64,000 nucleotides of DNA from an uncultured Stomatobaculum sp. (GTDB lineage Bacteria > Bacillota > Clostridia > Lachnospirales > Lachnospiraceae), in NCBI RefSeq assembly GCF_937924975.1, contig NZ_CALEYG010000028.1, positions 62,001 through 126,000 of the forward strand. Reading direction: 5' to 3'. The notes under the pieces are model-generated. The model had not been told where the DNA came from, ran no database searches, and worked only from the letters and a program-made list of their open reading frames with translations. The position numbers were made by a program, and so were the translations under genes. Numbering within the stretch: position 1 is the stretch's first letter; each line of letters opens with the position of its first letter. Shown in pieces: positions 42,905 to 52,615 of this stretch.

Positions 42905-43025
42905 GTGTTGATATGTCCTCCGCGTGTCTCGTAAATTTCAGGGGAGTATAGCAAAGCAAAAAAGCGCTGTCAATCTGCCCGCGCGCATGTGCGTTGTCTA
43001 TGCTATGATTTGATTTAGGAGGAGC

Positions 43026-43625
43026 ATGATGATGGTGGATGCAATCAAGGCGAGGCGGAGTATACGACATTTTTTGCCGACGGAGCTTTCCAAGGAGCAA
43101 GTGGAGGAAATTTTGAACGCGGGTTCTATGGCACCCTCGGCGAAGAACTTGCAACCCTGGCATTTCGTCGTGACAACGGGGGCGGCAAAGGAACGGGTCT
43201 GCAAGGCCATGGAGGCGGGTATCGAGCGGGAGCGGCATTCCCCCATGCTGCCCGATACGCGCCACTATCTGGACGGGGCATTTGAGACCCTGCGGGTGAT
43301 GCGGGAGGCGGCAGCAGTTATCCTAATCACATCGCCGATTGCACGGCCGCTCTCTGCGACCATGACGCTAGACCAGCGGGTCACGGAAATCTGCGCGGCA
43401 CAGTCGGTCGGTGCGGCCATCGAGAACATGTGTCTGCAGGCGACGGCGCTCGGTATCGGCAGTCTCTGGATTTGCGACAGTTTCTTTGCGCAGGCGGAGT
43501 TAAGAGCGGAGGCGGGCGGAGACAGTGAGCTCTACGCGTTGTTGGCGCTCGGCTATGCGGCGGAAGCACCGGCTGCCGGGCCGCGGCGTGCCCTTTCGGA
43601 GACCGCAGAGTGGAGAACGGAATAA
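43026..43625 (+). CDS. nitroreductase-family oxidoreductase
   Basis: A 199-aa FMN-dependent enzyme. AIKARRSIRHFLPTELSKEQ and AGSMAPSAKNLQPWHFVV form the FMN-binding N-terminus; later NMCLQATALGIGSLWICDSF is the usual helix. Three ATG codons in a row (43026, 43029 and 43032) follow AGGAGG; any may serve. Substrate unknown. Confidence 0.88.
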   Translation: MMMVDAIKARRSIRHFLPTELSKEQVEEILNAGSMAPSAKNLQPWHFVVTTGAAKERVCKAMEAGIERERHSPMLPDTRHYLDGAFETLRVMREAAAVILITSPIARPLSATMTLDQRVTEICAAQSVGAAIENMCLQATALGIGSLWICDSFFAQAELRAEAGGDSELYALLALGYAAEAPAAGPRRALSETAEWRTE

Positions 43626-43759
43626 CAGGCATCAAGAGGACAACTGTTTCGCCGGAGCCGCTGTGTTTTAAGGCACGGAGCGAGATTTGTTAGGCATTGC
43701 GGGTTAACTGTTTCGTTGAAGGTTTAATGGATAGCTTTGACAGATAAAAGGAGAGAATC

Positions 43760-44281
43760 ATGCGGAAAATCTTAGTGGTTATAGATATGCAGCGAGACTT
43801 TATCGACGGCGCACTCGGAACGGCGGAGGCGCGTGCCATAGTCCCGGCGGTTATAGAGAAAATCAAGGGCTATGCGCCGGAGGATGTCTTTGCGACGCGG
43901 GATACGCACGGCGAGGACTATCTGAATACGCAGGAGGGGCACTATCTTCCGGTGCAGCACTGTATTCGCGGGACGGCGGGCTGGGAACTAAATCCGGAAA
44001 TCGCGGCGTTGATTCCGAAAGACCATATCTTCGACAAGGGTACCTTTGCTTCGACGGGACTCGCAGCGGCTGTGAAAGAGCGCGCGGTGCGGGAGAGCGT
44101 GGAACTTGAACTCATCGGCCTCTGCACGGATATCTGCGTGGTTTCGAACGCACTGCTCTTAAAGGCGTGGCTTCCGGAAGTGAAGATTTCCGTGGATCCC
44201 GCCTGCTGCGCCGGTGTGACGCCGGAAAAACATGCGGCGGCGCTGGAGACTCTGCGTTCCTGTCAGATTCAGTGTAGCTGA
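43760..44281 (+). CDS. isochorismatase-family cysteine hydrolase
   Basis: A 173-aa protein. VVIDMQRDFIDGALG supplies the catalytic Asp, HIFDKGTFAST the Lys, and LIGLCTDICVVSNALLLK the nucleophilic Cys. It resembles nicotinamidase-like members of Clostridia, but the substrate is open. Start behind AAAGGAGAGAATC. Confidence 0.88.
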   Translation: MRKILVVIDMQRDFIDGALGTAEARAIVPAVIEKIKGYAPEDVFATRDTHGEDYLNTQEGHYLPVQHCIRGTAGWELNPEIAALIPKDHIFDKGTFASTGLAAAVKERAVRESVELELIGLCTDICVVSNALLLKAWLPEVKISVDPACCAGVTPEKHAAALETLRSCQIQCS

Positions 44282-44383
44282 GTCCCGACAGTTCACGTTG
44301 TCGCTTCAGTTTAGGAGCGGAAGCAGTCAAAGTGCTCGCTTGCGCCAATAAAAGAACCGCTTGGAACGTTACGAGGGAAAGAA

Positions 44384-45037
44384 ATGAGAGTCATTGATTT
44401 AAGCCACACGATTAAAGAAAACATGCCGGTGTATCCCGGCACGGAGACGCCGACTCTCACAGCGGTGAGCGTATATGAAAAGGATGGTTTTCGGGAGAGT
44501 CTTTTAAGGATGACCACGCACACGGGTACGCACATGGACCCGCCGTCGCACCTCTTTCCGGGGCGCACCACGCTGGACGAATTCCCGGCGTCGCAGTTCA
44601 TCGGCAAGGCACTTGTGATTGATTGCAGCAGCCTGAAGGAAGGGGAAGAGATTACGCTTGCCCACATCACCCGCTACGGGGAGAAGGCCGAGAAGGCGGA
44701 CTTTCTTCTCTTTTACCTCGGCTGGGACAAGCGTTGGGGGAGCGAGAACTATTTCGGCGACTATCCCTGTCTGAATGATGCGGCGCTCGACTTCGTAATT
44801 CGGGGCGCATATAAGGGCATCGGTTTTGATGTGATAGGCCTCGACCCGATTGCGGATGCCGGACTGCCGCGGCATAAGAAGCTGTTCCGCGAGAAGGATA
44901 TCGTGAACATCGAGAATCTCAAGAATCTGGGGCTCTGCGGCGAAGAACTCTTTTCCTTCAGTTGTTTCCCGCTGAAGCTCGAAAACAGTGACGGTGCACC
45001 GGTGCGGGCAGTCGCCTGGTTTGAGGACGAAACTTGA
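44384..45037 (+). CDS. metal-dependent cyclase / kynurenine formamidase-like hydrolase
   Basis: A 217-aa protein. MRVIDLSHTIKENMPVYPGT and the metal site HTGTHMDPPSHLFPG define the cyclase family (PF04199 type). Later VIGLDPIADAGLPRHKKLF is also typical. It hydrolyses amide or lactone bonds; the exact substrate is unknown. The end of the gene overlaps the promoter of the TerB operon. Confidence 0.85.
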   Translation: MRVIDLSHTIKENMPVYPGTETPTLTAVSVYEKDGFRESLLRMTTHTGTHMDPPSHLFPGRTTLDEFPASQFIGKALVIDCSSLKEGEEITLAHITRYGEKAEKADFLLFYLGWDKRWGSENYFGDYPCLNDAALDFVIRGAYKGIGFDVIGLDPIADAGLPRHKKLFREKDIVNIENLKNLGLCGEELFSFSCFPLKLENSDGAPVRAVAWFEDET

Positions 45038-45081
45038 CAAGAACGTATGTTTTGACTACACTGAAATCAGAACATACATTC
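45034..45081 (+). promoter_or_regulatory. strong promoter with two LexA-like boxes
   Basis: TTGACA (45034-45039), 17-nt spacer, TACACT (45057-45062). Between them lies GAACGTATGTTT (45041-45052), and just after the start point GAACATACATTC (45070-45081). Both are close to the GAAC-N4-GTTC SOS box of Firmicutes, with one mismatch each. A repressor there would block polymerase. Confidence 0.7.
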
Positions 45082-45094
45082 GGAGAAACGGGCT

Positions 45095-47008
45095 GTGCGA
45101 CTGTCGGAACTCATTAGCTATGCGCGGGAGCGCCATCATATCGAAGAGCTGCACAAGTGGCGGGAGATGCCGGGACTCTCGGTCTTAGTCTCTCCGGCAA
45201 GCGGAAAGTGGATTGCGCTGCTCATGCGGGAGCGGGATGCGGGCGGAAGAATCAGGGAGCGCTGTGATTTAAAGTACAGCGCGTTTCGCGAGCTGCCTGC
45301 GCGGGACTATCTCACGCAGGGCTTTCGCATGCCGGGCTGGCTCGGTGTGCGCTTTGGTGCGGAAACGGAGCGAGCATTCCTGTTACATGTGTTTGATCTT
45401 GCAGTGGAGGAAGAGGCAGAGAAGGTGGAAGGGTATTACCGTGAGACGGCTATACCGGGGCGTAGCGAGCTTCCGGCGCGGATAGAGGCAATCTACGCCT
45501 GTGAGGACTTTCTCTCTGCGGCGCGTGCCATGGAGGACTATGAGGACAATAGCCCCTTTGCGGGCACGGTCCCTCTCTATCAGCCGGAGTATCGCGATTT
45601 GACGCCGAACGAGCTCCGCGGTTATTTCACTTGGCGCGCGGCGCTACGGCGAGGAGAGGTCTCTGCACACTGCGATGCCTTTGTGTATCTCTATCTCAGC
45701 GAACTCATGCTGGGGGTCGGCGCGGCGAATGCTGCCGAGGCGCTTGATTGCATGGATGCCTTTGCGTCTGCTTTTTTTTCTGCGGGGCACGGGAGCGAGG
45801 CTCTGCAGCGGAATTTTAAAAATTGGCGTTTTGAGTACGCGGTGTTAAACCGTGTGGATGCGGCGCGCGTGCGGGCGTATGAAAACCCCGCGCTCAGGCA
45901 TTGGGACGAGGCGCTCACCGTGCTGCGGGAGCCGGAGAAGCAGAGCGATGAAGCCGTTTTTGCGGCACTTGCGGAGTTAGGCGGCAAGAAGCTAACAGAA
46001 GCGCGGAGCGTCAAGGGACTCGGGGACAAGGCAGCGTTTTACTATGCCGCAATCTGGAGAAGCTGTGCGCCGCTTTTATTTGCGGCCTGCTTCGGAAACA
46101 TGCGCATGCGCGAGTGGAAGCCCTTTTCGGATGCGCCGCGGCTTAATGCGGTCTGCGAGAACGCGGGACAAGCGTTTTCCTATCAACTGAATGAGCTGCG
46201 CAGTTTCGCGGCGACGGGAAACGGCTTTACGGAATACAGCTACTTGCGGCAGCAGTTTGACAGCAAGCGCTTCTTTGCCTTTTTAAAAGAGGCGGATACA
46301 GCGCTTCGCGTTCGTTATTTGCGCGGCAAGGCTTCGAAAACCGCGTCTGCGACACAGGATGCCGCGCTGCAAGAGTCCTTTTCGCGTGCCTTTGAAAGTT
46401 GTGAGGCTATGGAGGCGGCGCAAAAGCTTGCGGCGGTCCCCGTGCGGCGGGAAAAGCTCGCGGACATACGCGCGGCGGCCGCAGTCACAACGGCGGCCCT
46501 GCTCACGGAGGCAGAGACCGGGGCCGAGCGGGAAGAACTGCGGCGGCGGGAAGCGCAGAAGCTTCCTGCGGAGAAGGGCTCCGGCTTAGCGGAGCGTATG
46601 AACGGCGAGGATTGCAAGCAGACAGGCACCGCAGAGAGTAATGCGAGCGGAGAGGGCAAACAGGGACAACAAGGCGCATCGCGGCAGATAGAGGGGATTC
46701 GCCTTGCGGCGGCCGGTGCAAAGCTTGCGAACAGAAGCGAAACGAAGCAAAGAGACCAAGCGGAAAGAACAGAAATGTTGGATGCGCTCGAACGCCGCTG
46801 CCTTGCGGCCTTGCTTCGCGGGGAGAGCGTGCGCGCGGAACTGCGCGCGGCGCATTGTTTGACAAGCCTCTTTGCCGAGCGGGTCAACGAGAAGCTGTAT
46901 GATTGTTTTCAAGATATTTGCCTTGCGTCCGAGGGTGAGGAACTCTTCCTCGTGCCGGATTACCGGGAAGAGATTGAGACATTATTGTGGGAGACAGAGG
47001 ATGAGTGA
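45095..47008 (+). CDS. TerB-N/TerB-C domain protein, first gene of an ATPase-helicase operon
   Basis: A 637-aa soluble protein. The N-terminal part (REMPGLSVLVSPASGKWIAL, ERCDLKYSAF, GWLGVRFG) matches the TerB-N domain. The C-terminal third is helical and charged like TerB-C, ending in an acidic tail. A long Ala/Glu/Arg-rich linker (about 440-580) separates them. TerB-type proteins occur with membrane or nucleic acid stress systems. Here the gene overlaps a BrxD-like ATPase gene by 8 nt and is followed by an Lhr-like helicase, so all three probably form one machine. The ATG/GTG choice is uncertain; a GTG at 45095 is used. Confidence 0.75.
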   Translation: MRLSELISYARERHHIEELHKWREMPGLSVLVSPASGKWIALLMRERDAGGRIRERCDLKYSAFRELPARDYLTQGFRMPGWLGVRFGAETERAFLLHVFDLAVEEEAEKVEGYYRETAIPGRSELPARIEAIYACEDFLSAARAMEDYEDNSPFAGTVPLYQPEYRDLTPNELRGYFTWRAALRRGEVSAHCDAFVYLYLSELMLGVGAANAAEALDCMDAFASAFFSAGHGSEALQRNFKNWRFEYAVLNRVDAARVRAYENPALRHWDEALTVLREPEKQSDEAVFAALAELGGKKLTEARSVKGLGDKAAFYYAAIWRSCAPLLFAACFGNMRMREWKPFSDAPRLNAVCENAGQAFSYQLNELRSFAATGNGFTEYSYLRQQFDSKRFFAFLKEADTALRVRYLRGKASKTASATQDAALQESFSRAFESCEAMEAAQKLAAVPVRREKLADIRAAAAVTTAALLTEAETGAEREELRRREAQKLPAEKGSGLAERMNGEDCKQTGTAESNASGEGKQGQQGASRQIEGIRLAAAGAKLANRSETKQRDQAERTEMLDALERRCLAALLRGESVRAELRAAHCLTSLFAERVNEKLYDCFQDICLASEGEELFLVPDYREEIETLLWETEDE

Positions 47009-48347
47009 GACGGGACGCGCCGTGCCGCGGCGCATTGCACAGGCAATTTTAAATTCCCTGCAGAGCGGCGTGGTGCCGCGCGTCGGCCTGCCGTACATTG
47101 CGGTCGGGAGGAAGGAGGAGATTGCGGCGCTGCTTCGCGACACGGAACTCATTGCGGAGGGCGGCGCTTCCTTTCGTTTTCTGATCGGAAAATACGGCGC
47201 GGGCAAGAGCTTTCTCTTGCAGACCATGCGGAACTATGTCTTTGAGCAGAGCTTTGTGGTTGCGGATGCGGATTTATCGCCGGAGCGGCGTTTGCAGGGC
47301 AGCAAGGGGCAGGGGCTTGCGACTTACCGCGAGCTGATAGCGAATCTGGCGACCAAGACCAAACCGGAGGGCGGCGCGCTGCGTCTTATTTTAGACCGCT
47401 GGGTTTCTCAGGCGGAGCAGGCAGCTGCGGAGGAGCAGGGCGGCTTCCGGGAGGACAGGGCTTTCTTTGCGCTGGTCGAAAAAAAGATTGCGACTGCGGT
47501 CGATTCGCTGCAAGACATGGTGCACGGCTTTGAGTTTGCCAAGCTCCTGCGGGGCTATTATCTCGCGGGGGCGGAGGGCGACGATGAGAGAAAAGAACGG
47601 ATACTCAAGTGGTTTCGCGGGGAGTATGAGAATAAGCGCGAAGCGCGGGAGGCGCTCGGCATCAACCTCATTGTGAGCGATGAGAACTGGTACGATTACA
47701 TCAAACTCTTCTCGCAGTTCTTTCGCCGCGCGGGCTATGCGGGCACACTGATTCTGCTCGATGAGGCGGCGAATCTCTGTAAGATTCCGAATGCGATTGC
47801 AAGGCAGTATAACTACGAGGTGCTGCTCACCATGTACAACGACATGATGCAGGGGAAGGCGCAGCACATCGGAATCTGGATGGGAGCGACGCCGGAGGCA
47901 CTCGAGGATAAGCGCCGCGGTCTCTTTAGCTACGAGGCACTTTCTTCGCGGCTTGCGGAGAGCCGCTTTTCCCGGGCGGGAAGCAAAGATTTATTTTCGC
48001 CGGTGCTCCGCCTCGAGGCGCTCACGCCGGAGGAGATGCTGGTGCTTACGGAGAAGCTCTCCGACATGCATGCGGCACTCTACGGGGATGCACGGTGTTT
48101 CCGCACCGACGAATTGGAACTCTTTGTGCGGACTTGCTATGCGAGGGTCGGGGCGAGCGCACAGATTACACCGCGGGAGATGACGCGCGACTTTATTTTT
48201 CTACTGGACGCGCTGCATCGGGAACCGGAGAGCAGCATGGAGCAGTTGCTTAAGCCGGAAGAGAGCGGCGAGGCGTTAGAGAGTGTTGCGAGCGAGTTAA
48301 GGAAAACCGGCGGCGGGGACGATGCGCCCTTTGATTTTTCCTTTTGA
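47001..48347 (+). CDS. BrxD-like P-loop ATPase (DUF2791)
   Basis: A 448-aa protein. VPRVGLPYIAVGRKEEIAAL leads to Walker A LIGKYGAGKSFLLQ (about residues 60-70). Walker B is TLILLDEAANLCKIP; GIWMGATPEAL is a sensor-like strand. This matches DUF2791/BrxD, which in BREX type 2 (Pgl) systems accompanies a Lhr-like helicase (BrxHI). Here no pglX, pglZ or brxC is visible. The start at 47001 follows GACAGAGG inside the end of the TerB gene; an upstream extension has no support. Confidence 0.82.
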   Translation: MSETGRAVPRRIAQAILNSLQSGVVPRVGLPYIAVGRKEEIAALLRDTELIAEGGASFRFLIGKYGAGKSFLLQTMRNYVFEQSFVVADADLSPERRLQGSKGQGLATYRELIANLATKTKPEGGALRLILDRWVSQAEQAAAEEQGGFREDRAFFALVEKKIATAVDSLQDMVHGFEFAKLLRGYYLAGAEGDDERKERILKWFRGEYENKREAREALGINLIVSDENWYDYIKLFSQFFRRAGYAGTLILLDEAANLCKIPNAIARQYNYEVLLTMYNDMMQGKAQHIGIWMGATPEALEDKRRGLFSYEALSSRLAESRFSRAGSKDLFSPVLRLEALTPEEMLVLTEKLSDMHAALYGDARCFRTDELELFVRTCYARVGASAQITPREMTRDFIFLLDALHREPESSMEQLLKPEESGEALESVASELRKTGGGDDAPFDFSF

Positions 48348-48356
48348 GGACAGAGC

Positions 48357-50615
48357 ATGGATATCTTTCGGCGCTATGCGCCCTTCATTCAGGACTTTAT
48401 TTACCGCGAGCGCTGGCAGTCGCTCCGCGCCGTGCAGAATGCGGCGGGAGATGTGCTCTTTAACAGCGGGGATAACCTGCTGCTCTCAGCGGCCACAGCC
48501 TCCGGAAAGACGGAGGCTGCTTTTTTTCCGATTTTAACCTTGCTCTCGGAGGAACCCGCTACCTCGGTCGGCGTGCTCTATATTGCACCCTTGAAAGCGC
48601 TGATCAACGATCAATTTGAGCGCCTCGACCGGCTTTGCGAGCGCGCGGACATACGGGTTACCAAGTGGCACGGAGATGCCTCGCGGAGCGCAAAGGAGAG
48701 GCTTATCAAGCACCCGGAGGGGATTTTACAGATTACGCCTGAGTCGCTGGAAGCTCTGCTTCTCCATCGGAAGGCGGCGGTTCCGACTCTCTTTTCGGAT
48801 TTACGCTTTATTGTGATCGATGAGATTCATGCGCTGCTTCGGCAGGACCGCGGGCGGCAGACCTTCTGCCTGATTGAGCGTCTTATGCGGCTCTCGGGCT
48901 GCAGACCGCGGCGGGTGGGGCTCTCCGCGACCATAGGCAATCCGAAGGAAGTGGGGCGCCTGCTCGCCGCGGGGAGCGGTCGTGCGACCGCGATTCCGCG
49001 CATGGAGCCCGGGAAGGAGCACTGGCGCTTATCGCTCGAACACTTTTGGAAGACGGGGCCGCAGTCGGGCACAGGGGATACGCGCTTTCCCACGTTGCCG
49101 CTTGACCGGGCGTTAGAGAGCGCGCCGCGGGGGGCAGATCCCGGTCTCGGCTATATTTACGCCCACAGCGCCGGCAAAAAGTGCCTCATTTTTACGAACT
49201 CCCGCGAGGAGTGCGAGCTGGTCTGTCAGGAGTTAAGGCAGTACTGCGAGGCCATGCGAGAACAAGATCGTTTTCTCATTCACCACGGGAATCTCTCGGC
49301 CTCCTACCGCGAGAGCGCGGAGGAGGAGATGCAGCGCGCGGACTCCTTAAAGAGCATCTGCGCGACGGCAACCTTGGAGCTCGGCATTGACGTGGGCAGG
49401 CTGGAGCGCGCCTTTCAGCTCGATGCGCCGTTTACGGTCTCCGGTTTTTTGCAGAGGCTCGGCAGAACGGGGCGGCGCGGTGCCCCCGCGGAGCTCTGGT
49501 TCGTGATGCGGGAAGAGCCAGCCGAAGCGCGGGCTTCGCTTCCGGAGGCCTTTCCTTGGTATCTTTTGCAGGGCATTGCCTTGGTGCAGCTCTACGCGGA
49601 GGAGCGCTATGTGGAGCCGCCGGACACGCGGCGTCTGCCCTACAGTCTCCTCTACCACCAGACCATGAGTACACTTGCCTCGGAGGGAGAACTCACACCA
49701 CGGGAGCTTGTGCTCCGCGTCTTGACGCTCACGCCGTTTGAACGCATCTCGAAGGAGGAGTACGGCTTCCTCTTACAGCATTTACTCCGCATCGATCACA
49801 TCAACCGCACGGCGGAAGGCGGGCTCATCATCGGCATCGCGGGAGAGCGTGTGGTGAACAATCATAAGTTCTATGCGGTTTTTCAGGAGAATGTGGAGTA
49901 CACGGTGCGAACCGGGAGCGAGACCCTGGGAACCATTGTGAAGCCGCCGCCCGCGGGCGAAAAAATCGCGATTGCGGGGCGGGTCTGGGCCGTGGACGAG
50001 GTGGATCATAAGGCGCACACCGTGCTCTGCACCTTAATCAAGGGCAGGGTTCCGGCGTACTTCGGCGATGTTTCGGGCTCGATCGAAACGCGCATTCTGG
50101 AGCGCATGCGGAAGGCGCTTCTGGAAGAGCAGATTTATCCCTATCTACAGAGGAATGCGGCGGGGCGGCTTTTGGAAGCGCGAACGCTGGCAGCGCGCAC
50201 GCGGCTTAAAAAGACTTCGCTCTTGCCGCTCGGTGAAAAAATATGGGCGCTCTTTCCCTGGCTTGGGAGTTATGCCTTTCTCGCGCTGGAGCGCTTTTTA
50301 AAGCTGCGCTGTAAGGATAGGCTCGGTCTCAGGGGCTTCACCTCCGCGCGGCCGTATTATATGATCTTTTCAATGGAGGTCGGGGAAGAGGAGTTCTTTG
50401 AGATTTTGCTCGACGAGGCCCAAAAAGACTTTGCGCCGGAAGAGTTGCTCTACGAGCGCGAGGTCCCGGTCTTTGAAAAGTTTGACTGCTATGTACCGGA
50501 GGAACTCGTGCGCCGCGGTTTTGCGCGCGGCGTGCTGGATCTTGAGACCATGCTAGCGCGTGTGCGCGGGCGGTTCGCATTGCAAGATTGTGATAGACCT
50601 GCTATAACAGGCTGA
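48357..50615 (+). CDS. Lhr-like DEAD/DEAH-box helicase
   Basis: A 752-aa superfamily 2 helicase. Motifs are SAATASGKTEAAF (I), YIAPLKALINDQFERL (Ia), VIDEIHALLRQDRGRQ (II, with the Lhr-type extension), GLSATIGNP (III) and QRLGRTGRRG (VI). A long C-terminal part follows. Lhr-family enzymes translocate 3'-5' on single-stranded DNA. As third gene of the TerB-ATPase-helicase operon it corresponds to BrxHI. The start is 9 nt after the ATPase stop, behind GAGGACAGAGC. Confidence 0.85.
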   Translation: MDIFRRYAPFIQDFIYRERWQSLRAVQNAAGDVLFNSGDNLLLSAATASGKTEAAFFPILTLLSEEPATSVGVLYIAPLKALINDQFERLDRLCERADIRVTKWHGDASRSAKERLIKHPEGILQITPESLEALLLHRKAAVPTLFSDLRFIVIDEIHALLRQDRGRQTFCLIERLMRLSGCRPRRVGLSATIGNPKEVGRLLAAGSGRATAIPRMEPGKEHWRLSLEHFWKTGPQSGTGDTRFPTLPLDRALESAPRGADPGLGYIYAHSAGKKCLIFTNSREECELVCQELRQYCEAMREQDRFLIHHGNLSASYRESAEEEMQRADSLKSICATATLELGIDVGRLERAFQLDAPFTVSGFLQRLGRTGRRGAPAELWFVMREEPAEARASLPEAFPWYLLQGIALVQLYAEERYVEPPDTRRLPYSLLYHQTMSTLASEGELTPRELVLRVLTLTPFERISKEEYGFLLQHLLRIDHINRTAEGGLIIGIAGERVVNNHKFYAVFQENVEYTVRTGSETLGTIVKPPPAGEKIAIAGRVWAVDEVDHKAHTVLCTLIKGRVPAYFGDVSGSIETRILERMRKALLEEQIYPYLQRNAAGRLLEARTLAARTRLKKTSLLPLGEKIWALFPWLGSYAFLALERFLKLRCKDRLGLRGFTSARPYYMIFSMEVGEEEFFEILLDEAQKDFAPEELLYEREVPVFEKFDCYVPEELVRRGFARGVLDLETMLARVRGRFALQDCDRPAITG

Positions 50616-50652
50616 GAGAAGCCCATGTCGGGCGCTCGGAAAGGAAAGGCGT

Positions 50653-51210
50653 ATGCAGCGGGAATTCAGTGCAAAACAGTCGATTATCACACCGGAGGCC
50701 GTATTTATTATCGGAACTTACGATGAGAACGGTGTTCCGAACGCAATGAATGCAGCCTGGGGCATGCAGAGTGACTACGGGGAAATTACCATCCAGCTCG
50801 CAAAGCATAAGACCACGGATAATTTGAAGAAGACGGGCGGCTTTACGGTCGCCTTTGCAACCGAGAGCACGGTGGTCATCTCCGATTATTTCGGCATCGA
50901 GAGCGGCAATAAGATCAATAAGATCGAACAAGCGGACTGCCATGTGAGAAAGAGCGCGCATGTGAACGCACCCGTTATTGAAGAGTACCCGGTCACCTTA
51001 GAGTGCAAGGTGAAAAGTTACAGCGATGAGACCGGCCTTTTGGTCGGCGAGATTGTGGCGATGCAGGCGGACGAAGCGGTCTTAACGGACGGCAAAGTGG
51101 ACTATGATAAGCTACGCCCCATCATGTTTGACATTTCGAGCATGAGCTACCGCGTGATCGGGCCGGTGGTCGGCAAGGCGTACCACGACGGTCTGGTACT
51201 GAAAAAATAA
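50653..51210 (+). CDS. flavin reductase-like (flavoredoxin-type) protein
   Basis: A 185-aa FMN-binding protein of the flavin reductase-like domain family. SIITPEAVFIIGTYDENGVP, NAMNAAWGMQSDYGEITIQL and LECKVKSYSDETGLLVGEIV match. Role in electron transfer or flavin reduction; partner unknown. Start behind GGAAAGGCGT. Confidence 0.85.
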   Translation: MQREFSAKQSIITPEAVFIIGTYDENGVPNAMNAAWGMQSDYGEITIQLAKHKTTDNLKKTGGFTVAFATESTVVISDYFGIESGNKINKIEQADCHVRKSAHVNAPVIEEYPVTLECKVKSYSDETGLLVGEIVAMQADEAVLTDGKVDYDKLRPIMFDISSMSYRVIGPVVGKAYHDGLVLKK

Positions 51211-51212
51211 GA

Positions 51213-51246
51213 GAGAGCTGCGGGGTCAAAGCCGCAGCTTTTTTGA
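51213..51246 (+). terminator. rho-independent terminator
   Basis: AGCTGCGG and CCGCAGCT form a short GC-rich stem followed by six T, right after the flavin reductase stop. Confidence 0.7.
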
Positions 51247-51283
51247 CAGCGGCGTCTCCCCGGGAGCGTCGTGAGGGAAAAGC

Positions 51284-52600
51284 ATGAGATTATTCGGCGG
51301 CACGGATTTGGTGCTGTACTTCTTTTTTTACGCCTTTGCGGCGTGGGTGCTTGAGACTTTATTTTTCAGCCTCAAAAAACAGCGCTTTGTAAACTGCGGT
51401 ATTCTGGATTTACCGTTGCTCCTAACGCACGGTGCGGCCATGGCAAATTTAATTCTGGTGAGCAGCGGGGAGATGCCGGAGCGCTCACGCTTTTTGTTCG
51501 GCTTGGTGCAGACCTTGGCAATCGGGTACCTTTCGGAGTTCTTCGCGGAGCGTTTGCTCCGAAAGAAGCGCTCTGCCCTAGGCAGAATCAAACTGCGACC
51601 TAATTTTATGTTGCGCTTATTATGGGCGCTCGGGCTCAGCGCAATTTATGAATCCCTGTTGATCGTCGTGCAGCCTTTGCTCTTTTCTTTCATTTCTCTG
51701 CTGCCTGTACTCGCGCTGCGCATCATTGCCGGGGTGTTGATGTTCGTTTTACTTAGTGACCTCGTGCTGGTGGCTGTTTTGGCGCGTTATGTCGCGGACT
51801 CCGCGGAACGGCAATTTTTGCAGATGCATAAGAAAAAACTCGGTGAACGGCTGTCCGAGCATCTCTGGGACAGGGTATACCGCGTGTATCCCTCACTCCG
51901 GCAGACCGAAAGCGGCGGCATTGAGGCGGCAGAGCGGGAACTCCGCGCGCAGGGCGTGGTCTTTGCGGAGGGTATCAGCTTCGGAAAACTGGTCTGGATG
52001 CTGTTTCTCTGTGCTCTGATCGGCGATGTCATCGAGACCTTCTATGTCTATTTTACGGCGGGCGTTTGGATGCGGCGCTCCAGTCTGGTGCTCGGGCCGT
52101 TTAGCATTGTCTGGGGACTTGGGGCGGTCGTCCTGACGCTGGTCTTATCCCGTGTCGAGAAGAAAAATAATTTGAGCATATTCTTTGCCGGCTTCTTCTT
52201 CGGCGGTGCCTTTGAGTATCTCTGTTCGGTCTTTACCGAGGCCTTTTTCGGCATGAAGTTTTGGGATTACAGTCATATCCCGCTGAATATAGACGGGAGA
52301 ACCAATGTGCCCTTTATGGTATTCTGGGGCTTGCTCTCGGTTGTCTGGCTCCGCTACGCGTACCCGCCGATTTCCGCGCAGATTGAGAAAATCACACCGG
52401 TACTCGGCCTGGTGCTCAGTTGGGGCATCGCGATATTCCTAACTTGTGATATGCTGGTCACGGCGGCCGTCATGGTGCGCGCCAACGCGAGGCTTACAAA
52501 GCCCGAGGCGGCAAACGTCGTGGAGGAATTTATAGACCGCTACTATCCGGAAGAAAGGGTCAGAAAGCTCTGGCCGAATATGAAATTTCTGGAGTCGTAA
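51284..52600 (+). CDS. CmpB-type multi-spanning membrane protein (putative ABC permease family)
   Basis: A 438-aa protein with about ten helices. Two halves each carry the signature of PF06541-like proteins: AAWVLETLFFSLKKQRFVNC in the first, and DVIETFYVYFTAGVWMRRSS, GPFSIVWGLGAVVLTL, FEYLCSVFTEAFFGMKFWDY in the second. The family is annotated as a putative ABC transporter permease, but without an ATPase neighbour the role is unclear. Start behind GAGGGAAAAGC. Confidence 0.78.
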   Translation: MRLFGGTDLVLYFFFYAFAAWVLETLFFSLKKQRFVNCGILDLPLLLTHGAAMANLILVSSGEMPERSRFLFGLVQTLAIGYLSEFFAERLLRKKRSALGRIKLRPNFMLRLLWALGLSAIYESLLIVVQPLLFSFISLLPVLALRIIAGVLMFVLLSDLVLVAVLARYVADSAERQFLQMHKKKLGERLSEHLWDRVYRVYPSLRQTESGGIEAAERELRAQGVVFAEGISFGKLVWMLFLCALIGDVIETFYVYFTAGVWMRRSSLVLGPFSIVWGLGAVVLTLVLSRVEKKNNLSIFFAGFFFGGAFEYLCSVFTEAFFGMKFWDYSHIPLNIDGRTNVPFMVFWGLLSVVWLRYAYPPISAQIEKITPVLGLVLSWGIAIFLTCDMLVTAAVMVRANARLTKPEAANVVEEFIDRYYPEERVRKLWPNMKFLES

Positions 52601-52615
52601 GAGAAGGGAGGATAT

